NCBI RefSeq assembly: GCF_000308755.1
Contig: NZ_BAGF01000075.1
Span: forward strand, 124,001 to 188,000
Length of the DNA: 64,000 nucleotides
Direction: 5' to 3'
Origin: Nocardia pneumoniae NBRC 100136
GTDB taxonomy: Bacteria > Actinomycetota > Actinomycetes > Mycobacteriales > Mycobacteriaceae
Part shown: positions 42,127-49,699 of the stretch, in pieces
Layout of the letters: each line of letters opens with the position of its first letter
Position numbering within the stretch: the stretch's first letter is position 1
Program-made: the position numbers and the translations under genes
Notes under the pieces: model-generated
The model's input: the letters and a program-made list of their open reading frames with translations, nothing else
Databases searched by the model: none
What the model was told of the DNA's origin: nothing

Positions 42127-43125
42127 ATGACGAACGAAGATCAGCACATCGCGTCCGATCCGGCCCGCGAGACGGCATACCCAGAGGCGCGCCCCAGCCG
42201 CAGGAAACTGCTCGGCACCGTCGCGGCCGCGTCGGGGCTCGCGGTGGGTGCGGCCGCGGGCTTGGCCGAAGGGATCGCGCTGGGAGCGGATTCGAATCCT
42301 CCGGACGCCGCGGTCAGGCCGCCGCTCGGGGCCTCCTGGCTGCGGCGCTTCGAGAACAAGACGGTGCTGATCACCGGGGCGACCTCCGGAATCGGCGCCG
42401 CGGCCGCACGATTGTTCGCCGCCGAAGGCGGCCGCGTCGCGTTCTGCGGAAGGCGCACCGAGCGCGGGCGTGCGGTGGAACGCGAGATCCGAGAGGCCGG
42501 TGGGGAGGCGACCTACTTCCGGGCCGACGTCCTGGTCGAAGCGGAAGTCCGCGCCTTCGTCGACGCGGCGGTCACCACCTACGGCGGGCTGCATGTCGCT
42601 TTCAACAACGCGGGCATCACCATTCAGAAGAAACTGCACGAGTACAGCGCGGAGGAATTCGATCGGGTCGTGCACACCAACCTGCGCGGAACCTTCTTGG
42701 CCATGAAATACGAAGTGCCGCATATGATTCACAGCGGCGGCGGCACCATAGTGGTCACCTCGTCGAGCAATGCCCTCGCGACCGACTCCGGCCGCGGCGC
42801 TTACACGGCGAGCAAGCGCGGTCTGGTCGGGCTCGTTCAGTCCGCCGCACTCGACTACGCCGCGGACGGCATCCGGGTCAACGCGCTGGTTCCCGGCACC
42901 ACCGACACCGAACTGGTGCGCCGTGCGGCCGGTATGGAGAGCCTGCCCGACGACGCCTGGCAGGTCCTCATGAAACAGTGGGCAGGCAGCAATGTGCCCG
43001 GCCTGGGCCGACTGGCGACCGCGAACGAGATCGCGTCGTTCGCCCTCACCCTCGCCTCACCGGAACATCCGTACCTCACCGGAGCGCAGCTCGTCATCGA
43101 CGGCGGAAAGACAGCGCACGCGTAG
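42127..43125 (+). CDS. SDR oxidoreductase with twin-arginine signal, 332 aa
   Basis: The N-terminus carries RPSRRKLLGTVAAASGLAVGAAAG, a Tat-type signal (SRRxLL followed by a hydrophobic alanine-rich core). A complete classical SDR follows: TGATSGIGAAAARLF, NNAG, catalytic Ser in VVTSSSNAL, YTASKRG (Tyr/Lys) and PGTTDTELV. It ends DGGKTAHA. The Tat signal suggests export of a folded, cofactor-loaded enzyme, which is unusual for SDRs. The signal may instead act as a membrane anchor, because there is no clear AxA cleavage site. It is divergent from a two-component system. Confidence 0.87.
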   Translation: MTNEDQHIASDPARETAYPEARPSRRKLLGTVAAASGLAVGAAAGLAEGIALGADSNPPDAAVRPPLGASWLRRFENKTVLITGATSGIGAAAARLFAAEGGRVAFCGRRTERGRAVEREIREAGGEATYFRADVLVEAEVRAFVDAAVTTYGGLHVAFNNAGITIQKKLHEYSAEEFDRVVHTNLRGTFLAMKYEVPHMIHSGGGTIVVTSSSNALATDSGRGAYTASKRGLVGLVQSAALDYAADGIRVNALVPGTTDTELVRRAAGMESLPDDAWQVLMKQWAGSNVPGLGRLATANEIASFALTLASPEHPYLTGAQLVIDGGKTAHA

Positions 43126-43211
43126 GTCGAGAACCCCTCGGATGGATCGAGCGGCGTTTCGCCCGCGAAGGAGGAAGCAGGGCCCCGGACACGCCGTGAA
43201 AGGTGGGAACC

Positions 43212-43952
43212 ATGAAGTTCGCAGTGATCGGCGGTACCGGACGAATCGGCTCGCAGGTGGTGCGGAAGCTGACCGCGGGCGGACACGAGGCCGTCCCCGC
43301 GGCGCCGTCCACCGGTGTCGACCTGATCACGGGACAGGGCCTGGACCAAGCGCTGGAGGGTGTCGACGTCGTGGTCAACGTGGCGAACTCGCCGACCTTC
43401 GACGAGGCGTCCTTGGACTTCTTCCGCACCTCCATGAACAACCTGCTCGCCGCGGGAGACCGGGCCGGTGTCGGGCACCAGGTCGTCCTCTCGATCGTCG
43501 GAGTGGACCAGGTGCCCGAGCTGGATTACTACCGGGCCAAGACCCTGCAGGAGGACCTGCTCCGGCAGGGTCCGACGCCGTATTCCATCGTGCGCGCCAC
43601 CCAATTCTTCGAGTTCATGGACGCGGTCTTGGCCGATACCTCCGACGGCGACACCGTTCGCCTGCCCGCCGCCCCCCTTCAGCCGATCGCCGCCGCGGAC
43701 GTGGTCGACGCGGTCGTCGAGGTCTCCACCGGAAAGCCGCTGCGGGGCATCCGCAACGTGGCGGGTCCGGACGTCTTTCGCTTGGACGAACTCGGCAGGC
43801 TCACTCTGGCTGCGCGGCACGACACCCGGACGGTCATCACCGATGACAAAGCCGGTATGTTCGCCGTCGTCACCGGTGACGTGCTCACCGCAGGACCGGA
43901 CGCACGGCTGGCATCCACGCACTACCGGGACTGGCTCCAGAAGACCCACTGA
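43212..43952 (+). CDS. NmrA/atypical SDR-like NAD(P)-binding protein, 246 aa
   Basis: A Rossmann fold with FAVIGGTGRIGSQVVRKL, VVNVANSPTF and YYRAKTLQEDLLRQG (YxxxK-like). AAGGTGGG lies upstream of ATG 43212, while the in-frame GTG at 43203 has none. The protein is typical of the small 'SDR family' reductases next to quinone or stress genes. It follows the Tat SDR by 86 bases and may be co-transcribed. Confidence 0.85.
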   Translation: MKFAVIGGTGRIGSQVVRKLTAGGHEAVPAAPSTGVDLITGQGLDQALEGVDVVVNVANSPTFDEASLDFFRTSMNNLLAAGDRAGVGHQVVLSIVGVDQVPELDYYRAKTLQEDLLRQGPTPYSIVRATQFFEFMDAVLADTSDGDTVRLPAAPLQPIAAADVVDAVVEVSTGKPLRGIRNVAGPDVFRLDELGRLTLAARHDTRTVITDDKAGMFAVVTGDVLTAGPDARLASTHYRDWLQKTH

Positions 43953-43971
43953 ATTCCCGACCGCGTCACCG

Positions 43972-45420
43972 TCATTCTCCGCCGAGGTGTCGGTCGCCGG
44001 TCAGCGCCACCGGTGGGACGTATCGACTCACCAGCGTGCGGTGCCACCAGGCTCTGGTGCTAACCAGCTCGCGGGGCGTGGTGAATCGGTATTCGTACAG
44101 TTGCGCGCGCACGTAGCGCGGCGGGGACTCGGGGAAGGGGTTGCGCCGGAGTAGGCGCACGGTCGCCCGATCGTTCTCCAGTAGTCGCACCAGGAACGGG
44201 CCGAGCCAGTCCCGCGCATAATGCGGGGAGAAGGCGGCGAACCACATGAGCCAGTCCAGTCGCAGATGATAGGGGGCCCATTGCCGCGGGAGGCGGCGCG
44301 GATCGCCGGGTTTGCCTTTGAATTCGTATTCCTTCCATTCGGTCCGTTCGGTGATCGTCTGGTCCTCGGTTCCCTCGATCACCACCTCGAAGCGGATCCG
44401 GCCGACAGTGCCGAAGGCGCCGTAGGTGTTGACCAGGTGGTAGGAGTTGAACGACCGGTTCATGAGCTGGTGACTGGAGATCATGTTGCGCATAGGCCAG
44501 TAACTCAGGAACACCACCAGCACCGTGAACGCCATGACCAGGCCCGCGAACCATGGCGGTGGTTCCGGCAGCGAGGGCGGGGTCGGCACCGGAAGCACCG
44601 CTGCCGCCGAGGACTGACTGATCGCGCTACCGGCGAGGATGATCGTCAGCCAATTCAGCCACGCGAAGTTTCCGGACAGCACCAGCCACAGCTGGGTGAC
44701 CAGGATGATGGCCGCGGCGATGCTCGCCACCGGCTGCGGCGCGAACAAGCCGAAAGGCACGACGAGTTGCGCGAAGTGGTTGGCCGCGACCTCGACTCGA
44801 TGCAGCGGCTTGGGCAGGTGATGGAAGAACCAGCTCAGCGGCCCTGGCATCGGCTGGGTCTCATGGTGGTAGTACAGGCAGGTGAGATCACGCCAGCACG
44901 TGTCGCCGCGCATCTTGATCAGTCCCGCGCCGAACTCGACGCGGAACAGCAGCCAGCGCGCCGCCCACAACACCAGCACCGGAGGCGCGGTGCGGTCGTT
45001 GCCGAGGAATATCGCGAGGAAGCCGACCTCCAGCAGCAGGGACTCCCACCCGAACGAGTACCACGCCTGCCCCACGTTGACGATGGACAGATAGAGGACC
45101 CACAGCGTCAGCCACAGCAGCATCGCCGCCCACAGCGGCACCACATCGGCCAGGCCCGCGACCATCGCCGCGGACAGCGCCGCACCGATCCAGCAGACCG
45201 CGGCGAAGAAGCGGTCGGAATAGTGGGCATGAAAGATGCTCGGCGCCTCCCGGACGGATCGCCGCGCCAGCAATCGCGGCACCGGCAACATGCCGTGCTC
45301 GCCGATCAGCGCCCGGAACTGCCGGGCGGCCGTGATGAAGGCGATCAGATAGATGGCCGCGGCGCCGCGCGTCAGTACCTGCCTGCCCAACCAGTATTCG
45401 GGTGCGGTGAAGCATTCCAT
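43972..45420 (-). CDS. Lipase maturation factor family membrane protein, 482 aa
   Basis: Matches the LMF1 family: ATG 45420 opens MECFTAPEYWLGRQVLTRG. The conserved RWLLFRVEFGAGLIKMRGD and CWRDLTCLYYHHETQPMPGPLSWFFHHLPK stretches follow, then VEVAANHFAQLVVPF and a C-terminal GRIRFEVVIEGT domain. It has about 9-10 membrane segments. In animals LMF1 helps lipases fold in the ER; bacterial members have no proven role, though an envelope lipase or disulfide-related job is possible. It is convergent with the NmrA-like gene and has its own promoter at the other end. Confidence 0.9.
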   Translation of the reverse strand: MECFTAPEYWLGRQVLTRGAAAIYLIAFITAARQFRALIGEHGMLPVPRLLARRSVREAPSIFHAHYSDRFFAAVCWIGAALSAAMVAGLADVVPLWAAMLLWLTLWVLYLSIVNVGQAWYSFGWESLLLEVGFLAIFLGNDRTAPPVLVLWAARWLLFRVEFGAGLIKMRGDTCWRDLTCLYYHHETQPMPGPLSWFFHHLPKPLHRVEVAANHFAQLVVPFGLFAPQPVASIAAAIILVTQLWLVLSGNFAWLNWLTIILAGSAISQSSAAAVLPVPTPPSLPEPPPWFAGLVMAFTVLVVFLSYWPMRNMISSHQLMNRSFNSYHLVNTYGAFGTVGRIRFEVVIEGTEDQTITERTEWKEYEFKGKPGDPRRLPRQWAPYHLRLDWLMWFAAFSPHYARDWLGPFLVRLLENDRATVRLLRRNPFPESPPRYVRAQLYEYRFTTPRELVSTRAWWHRTLVSRYVPPVALTGDRHLGGE

Positions 45421-45598
45421 GCCCGCAACTCCTCGGATCGCGGACGTTCGTAACCCACCTTCGCCTACCTTAACCCGGCAGCGCGCAACCCGAGGGCGGA
45501 TGCCGGAAGCTCCGCTACATGGGGTCGCGCCATGCCGGAATTCAGCGTCGATCTGAGCGCGTTCGCGAGTGTCGGTGCTGCCTGGAAGGATTCCGCGT

Positions 45599-45937
45599 AT
45601 GAGTGCCACCGGGGACGATGCCCGCGCCTTTGCCTTGTCACTGCCGGAAACATCCGAGCAGTTCACGTGGGGAATGCCGACTTTCCGGGTCGCGGGCAAG
45701 TTGTTCCTCACGCTTCCGGAGGCCGAGACGTCGATGGCGGTCCGCTGCCCCATCGCCGACCGCGACGAACTCGTCGTGGCCGAGCCGGAGAAGTTCTGGA
45801 TCGCCGCGCACGAAGCCAACAACGCCTGGGTCCGTGTGCGTCTCGCCGCGCTGGACGACCGCGACGAGCTGGAAGCCATCGTTCTCGATTCCTGGCGGCA
45901 AGCGGCCCCGCGAGATCTGGTCGACGACGCCGGATGA
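45599..45937 (+). CDS. MmcQ/YjbR family protein, 112 aa
   Basis: Starts at ATG 45599 with GGAAGGA upstream; a TTG-initiated extension has no site. It has the YjbR fold: ALSLPETSEQFTWGMPTFRVAGKLFLTL, then EPEKFWIAAHEANNAWVRVRLAALD, then ELEAIVLDSWRQAAPR. These are cytoplasmic DNA-binding-like 'double wing' proteins of unknown role. It is monocistronic. Confidence 0.9.
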   Translation: MSATGDDARAFALSLPETSEQFTWGMPTFRVAGKLFLTLPEAETSMAVRCPIADRDELVVAEPEKFWIAAHEANNAWVRVRLAALDDRDELEAIVLDSWRQAAPRDLVDDAG

Positions 45938-46083
45938 GGTCCTACCCCGGCGTCTTTCAAGGGTGCGGCAACACATCCGCCGAACCGTCGACCATCGAGC
46001 CCGGGTACCTCGACAGCCTCACCGACACGCTTCTCCGCGCTCTCGGCGCCAAAACCGGTTGATCGGTCCGGCCGCGCCGGTGA

Positions 46084-47289
46084 TCAGCGTGCGCGGCGGC
46101 GGCGCGGGCGTGGAGCGAGCTTCAGGCCGAACAGCAGATCGGTGTTGCGAACCGGGGTCGGTTGTTCGGACATGCGGAGCAGTCCGGCTTGTCGTATCCA
46201 GCTGTGGTGCCAGTGGTACAGGTCCGGGAGGGTCACCTCGCATGCCGCGGCGATTCTGCGCAGACGGAAGCCCGCTCCACCGACGGCGCCGACGAACAGT
46301 TTGCTGTCGGGGGTGTCGTGCGCTTCCCGATGGACGCGGGCATCGTAGAGCAGCGGACGCGCCAACGGCGGTATCACCCATACGTATAAGTCGGGAGCAT
46401 GCGCGTAGCCGATCGGGCCGTTGAAGATCAGCGCGTCCGCGGTGAGGGCGACGCAAGGAATCGCGTTGAGCTCCATCGCGGTAGCACCGGTGAACAATGC
46501 GGTGGCGAGCGCGGCGGCGTCCACCGGGTTGTCGGTCCTGGCGCGGATGCGGGTGATGATCGCCTGATCGATGGGAATCGTGGTCAGCCCCGGCCCCACC
46601 GAGTACGCGAGATCGGGTGGCAGATCCAGGCGCAGACCGTGCAGCAGGAACGCGGCTTGAGCGCCGCGCAGACGAGTGACGGTGTGTCCGCGGCTGGGAC
46701 TATCGGCGACGAGACCGCCGAGGAACCGATACAGGCTCAGGATGTCGTTCCACTCGTCGACCAATCCGCCGCCGGAACCCTGTCGGATGCGGTCCGACAC
46801 GGACAGGCGCGGTCGAAGAACCGTCAGCATGTGCGCGGCGAGACCGGCGCCCCCTGGGTCGACCCAACTGCGCTCGTGCTGATCGAGGTCGTGGTGACAC
46901 GGCTGCCCGCCGTGTTCGGCCAGCCACCGGCAGGTCGCTCGGATTCCTTGGGTGTACACGGCGTCGACGCGCGCGAACTCGTCGGGCGGCAGGCTCCGGT
47001 AGGCGTCCGCTCGAAACGTGGTGACGTCTCCATCCGAGATCTGCGGCAGCAGCTCGCCTCCGGTCGTCTCCGGAAAGGTGACCATGCGGGACGGCCGGGT
47101 TCTGAGCTGTCGATACCCGACCTGGCGGGTGGGGCCATCGGGAACCTGTCGCGATCCCAGCCGCCGGGTCGGTCCATCGGGTACTCGTCGCGATCCGAGC
47201 TGCCGGGTCGGGCCATCGGGAATGGCGCCCCGCTTGGCCAATTCTTCCAGCTCGGATGGACGTAGCGTGGGCACGCTCGCGTCGACCAC
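46084..47289 (-). CDS. Repeat-containing protein with possible integrase-like C-terminus, 401 aa
   Basis: The GTG at 47289 is preceded by AGGAGG. Residues 23-61 are three tandem 13-residue repeats (consensus VPDGPTRQLGSRQ). The middle region is helical. The C-terminal 150 residues (AALATALFTGATAMELNAIPC, then RRIAAACEVTLPDLYHWHHSW) loosely recall the catalytic half of tyrosine recombinases (helix with 'TG.R..EL', later 'HxxRH'), but arginine and tyrosine catalytic residues are not convincingly present. It could be a degenerate integrase or an unrelated Nocardia-specific protein. Confidence 0.6.
   Translation of the reverse strand: MVDASVPTLRPSELEELAKRGAIPDGPTRQLGSRRVPDGPTRRLGSRQVPDGPTRQVGYRQLRTRPSRMVTFPETTGGELLPQISDGDVTTFRADAYRSLPPDEFARVDAVYTQGIRATCRWLAEHGGQPCHHDLDQHERSWVDPGGAGLAAHMLTVLRPRLSVSDRIRQGSGGGLVDEWNDILSLYRFLGGLVADSPSRGHTVTRLRGAQAAFLLHGLRLDLPPDLAYSVGPGLTTIPIDQAIITRIRARTDNPVDAAALATALFTGATAMELNAIPCVALTADALIFNGPIGYAHAPDLYVWVIPPLARPLLYDARVHREAHDTPDSKLFVGAVGGAGFRLRRIAAACEVTLPDLYHWHHSWIRQAGLLRMSEQPTPVRNTDLLFGLKLAPRPRRRRAR
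47107..47223 (-). repeat. Three tandem 39-bp coding repeats
   Basis: In the protein at 46084-47289, three units of 13 codons read IPDGPTRQLGSRR, VPDGPTRRLGSRQ and VPDGPTRQVGYRQ. The nucleotide units carry a conserved core and differ at several positions, so they are not a recent exact duplication. Confidence 0.85.
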
Positions 47290-47388
47290 AGCTACAACCT
47301 CCTGGATGCATGGACCCGTGCCGGCACAGCGGGTTCGACGTCAGTTGCAGAGCATTCGATCACGTACCCAGGGGTAGATGCGAAAAGT

Positions 47389-48513
47389 TCACCGAGATTT
47401 GATGTTGCTTATCTCACTGGTGATCCGAGTTTCCCTGGAATCCGGTGAGTCGTGCCCATCCGGCGAAATCGCGGCGCTGCTGGCAGCGGCGCCAAAATCC
47501 GGTTGAGTGACAGCGAGTTTCACGCAATCGCGGTCCGTGACACCCGAGTTGTGCCGAATCGAGCGCTTGTTCACCCCCCTGGAACGCAAAGGCAGCCAGC
47601 GCTGTTTGGGAGCCACGCGAGACCGCGCGTCGACAGGACCGCGTGCCGACCCGGCGCAGGCGATGATCACCATGCCGATCCCCAGCCACTGGACCACCCG
47701 CAACTGCTCGCCGAGCAGCAGCAGTCCGACGCCTGCGGCCACCGCGGGTTCCAGGCTCATCATCACGCCGAACACCGCTGGCGTGATCCTGCGCAGCGCC
47801 TCCAACTCGATCGCGTGCGGCACGAGTGAGGACAGCACCGCCAGCGTCGCCGCCCCGGCGAGGAACACCGGATTCACCAGTATCGCGGCATCATTCGCGA
47901 GCACCGGCGGCAACGCGAGCAGCCCGCCGAATCCCATGGCCAAGGCCAATCCGTCGTGCCCGGCGGTGTGCCTGCCGACCACGGCGCTGCACGCGATGTA
48001 GGCGCCCCACCCGGCACCGGCGGCCACCGCGAACAGCACGCCGCTCCACGACAGCGGTCCTTCGGTGTCGACCAGCAGCAGCACGCCCGCGCCCGCGAGC
48101 GCCACCCACAGCGCGTCGTGCCAGCGCCGCGACCCGATCAGGGCGATGGTGAGTGGGCCGAGGAAATCAATGGTCACCGCCATACCCAGTGGAATGCGAT
48201 CCAGCGCCGCGTAGAAGCACAGGTTCATGCCCGCTATCGCGACGCCGAGCCCGGCGATCGGGAGCATCGCTGTGCGCTCGACCCGCAGCGCAGGCCGCCA
48301 CAACAGCATGGCGAACACACCGCCCAGCACGATCCGGGCGCACGCGACGGTTGTTGGCGAGGCGATCGAGAACAGGTGTTTGGCGACGACCGCGCCGAGC
48401 TGGATGCTGACCATCGCGACGACCACGAGAAGCGAGGTGGGCACGCCGCCGCGTTGCGGGGCGACGCGCGACGCGCTGTGTGCGGGGGTGTCCTGGACAG
48501 GACTGACGACCAC
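47389..48513 (-). CDS. EamA/RhtA-type exporter, 374 aa
   Basis: Ten hydrophobic segments (SLLVVVAMVSIQLGAVVAKHLF, IAGMNLCFYAAL, GMAVTIDFLGPLTIALIG, VFGVMMSLEPAVAAGVGLLLLGE, LGIGMVIIACAGS) give the DMT/EamA topology of RhtA-like amino acid or threonine exporters. The normal protein ends about residue 295. Here some 80 additional polar residues follow (RSRVAPKQRWLPL onward) with no domain resemblance, perhaps because an original stop was lost. It starts at GTG 48513. Confidence 0.85.
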   Translation of the reverse strand: MVVSPVQDTPAHSASRVAPQRGGVPTSLLVVVAMVSIQLGAVVAKHLFSIASPTTVACARIVLGGVFAMLLWRPALRVERTAMLPIAGLGVAIAGMNLCFYAALDRIPLGMAVTIDFLGPLTIALIGSRRWHDALWVALAGAGVLLLVDTEGPLSWSGVLFAVAAGAGWGAYIACSAVVGRHTAGHDGLALAMGFGGLLALPPVLANDAAILVNPVFLAGAATLAVLSSLVPHAIELEALRRITPAVFGVMMSLEPAVAAGVGLLLLGEQLRVVQWLGIGMVIIACAGSARGPVDARSRVAPKQRWLPLRSRGVNKRSIRHNSGVTDRDCVKLAVTQPDFGAAASSAAISPDGHDSPDSRETRITSEISNIKSR

Positions 48514-49243
48514 GTGTTGCTCCGTTTCGGGGACGCGTTATGCCCGGGTGCGTAAGCGGATGTGTTTGTGCATGAGCAGGATTCGGACAACTCACGCCTC
48601 GCCGACCTCTGCGCATGGATCGGCGAGGGCGTGAATCGAGTGATTCCCGGCGGCGTCTCGGCTCGCCACCCGCGAGCCCGTGCTCGGCCCGCGACTGTGC
48701 TGGGTCGTAGCGAGGTGTCGGCTCCGGATTCACGGCGGTGTCGACCGAGCGGCGTAGGAGACCCGATTCAGGCCGGTCCACTCCAGGATGGACGGTGTCG
48801 GGGCGCTGCGCGCGGCCGTGTTTCACAGCGGGAGACGCTAGCTTCGCTAAGCAACGATTTGTCAACCGGTTGGTTGCCAGAACCCGGTAGGAATGTTGCG
48901 AGATGTGTATGGCGCTGTGCCGTGGGACACAAGAAACGATGTGATCGATAAGCGCTCAGCCGCACAGTGATTCAGAGCTCTCCCCCACGTTTGCTTGATC
49001 CACTGCCACCCCGGCCGTTATCGGGTCGGCATGCTCGAGGTTGGGCGGATACCACGGTCGGCGAGCGAGATCGCGAACTCTGCGGTGGCGAGCCGGAGCA
49101 AGGGCCACGGGTTGTCGATTCCGGGGCCAGGTCGAATCCGTCCTCCTCGGTCGATACGGGTCCGGCCGCGCGTACGCCGATGCCGGAGGCCGATAGGTGC
49201 CACAACGCGAAGTGCTATGGGCCCGAAGGAATTCTGCGGACGA
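48514..49243. other. 730-bp gene-free region
   Basis: All open frames are short and look like shadows. A palindrome CAACCGGTTG (48863-48872) of the type bound by TetR/AcrR regulators is present, flanked by GCAAC and GGTTGC, but no regulator gene is adjacent. Nothing else is recognised. Confidence 0.4.
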
Positions 49244-49606
49244 TCAACCAGCGGTCTCGGGACGGTCCGGTAGTCCGAGGCGCAGGTGTTCACTGTGGTA
49301 GATCGCCTCGTCCAACAGCTGGGCGACGTGGTTGTCGTAGAGGCTGTAGACGATGCTGCGGCCGGTGCGGGCTCCGGTGACCAATCCCAGGTGGCGCAGC
49401 AGCCGAAGCTGGTGGGAGACAGCGGATTGCTCCATCCCGATCGCCTCGGCCAGTGCGCTCACCGAGCGCGGGCCTTGGCGCAGCTCGGTGAGGATCATCA
49501 ACCTGCTCGGGGTGGCCAGCGCCTGCAACGTGGTCGCGACGTGCTGGGCGGACTCGGGATCCAGGCGCGCGACAAGCTGCTCTCTGCCTCTGACGCCGTG
49601 TCCCAT
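49244..49606 (-). CDS. ArsR/SmtB-type metal-sensing repressor, 120 aa
   Basis: The ATG at 49606 is preferred over the one at 49648, which lies inside the operator. The winged helix reads TLQALATPSRLMILTELRQGPRSVSALAEAIGMEQSAVSHQLRLLRHLGLVTGARTGRSIVYSLYD. The C-terminal helix contains HVAQLLDEAIYHSEHLRLG with the D-x-H and H-x-x-H residues of the alpha-5 metal site in NmtR/CzrA-type sensors. Probably senses Zn, Cd, Co or Ni and represses the divergent P-type ATPase. Confidence 0.9.
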   Translation of the reverse strand: MGHGVRGREQLVARLDPESAQHVATTLQALATPSRLMILTELRQGPRSVSALAEAIGMEQSAVSHQLRLLRHLGLVTGARTGRSIVYSLYDNHVAQLLDEAIYHSEHLRLGLPDRPETAG

Positions 49607-49630
49607 AGTGGAACAGCATACCTCAGGAAC

Positions 49631-49650
49631 AAATGAAGACCTGTTCATAT
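49631..49650. promoter_or_regulatory. ArsR-type operator between regulator and ATPase
   Basis: ATGAA-N6-TTCAT (49633-49637, 49644-49648), within AACAAATGAAGACCTGTTCA, matches the imperfect inverted repeats bound by SmtB/CzrA-type repressors. It lies between the divergent regulator and ATPase genes. Confidence 0.65.
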
Positions 49651-49699
49651 TTTCTGATATGGTCGGGCGGTCTGTTCCTGGCTGTTCTGGAGGTGAATC

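Noticed and set aside
46084..47289. Calling this gene a functional phage integrase
   Set aside because: Only faint resemblance. The catalytic Arg/His/Arg/Tyr set cannot be placed and no att site or phage genes are nearby.
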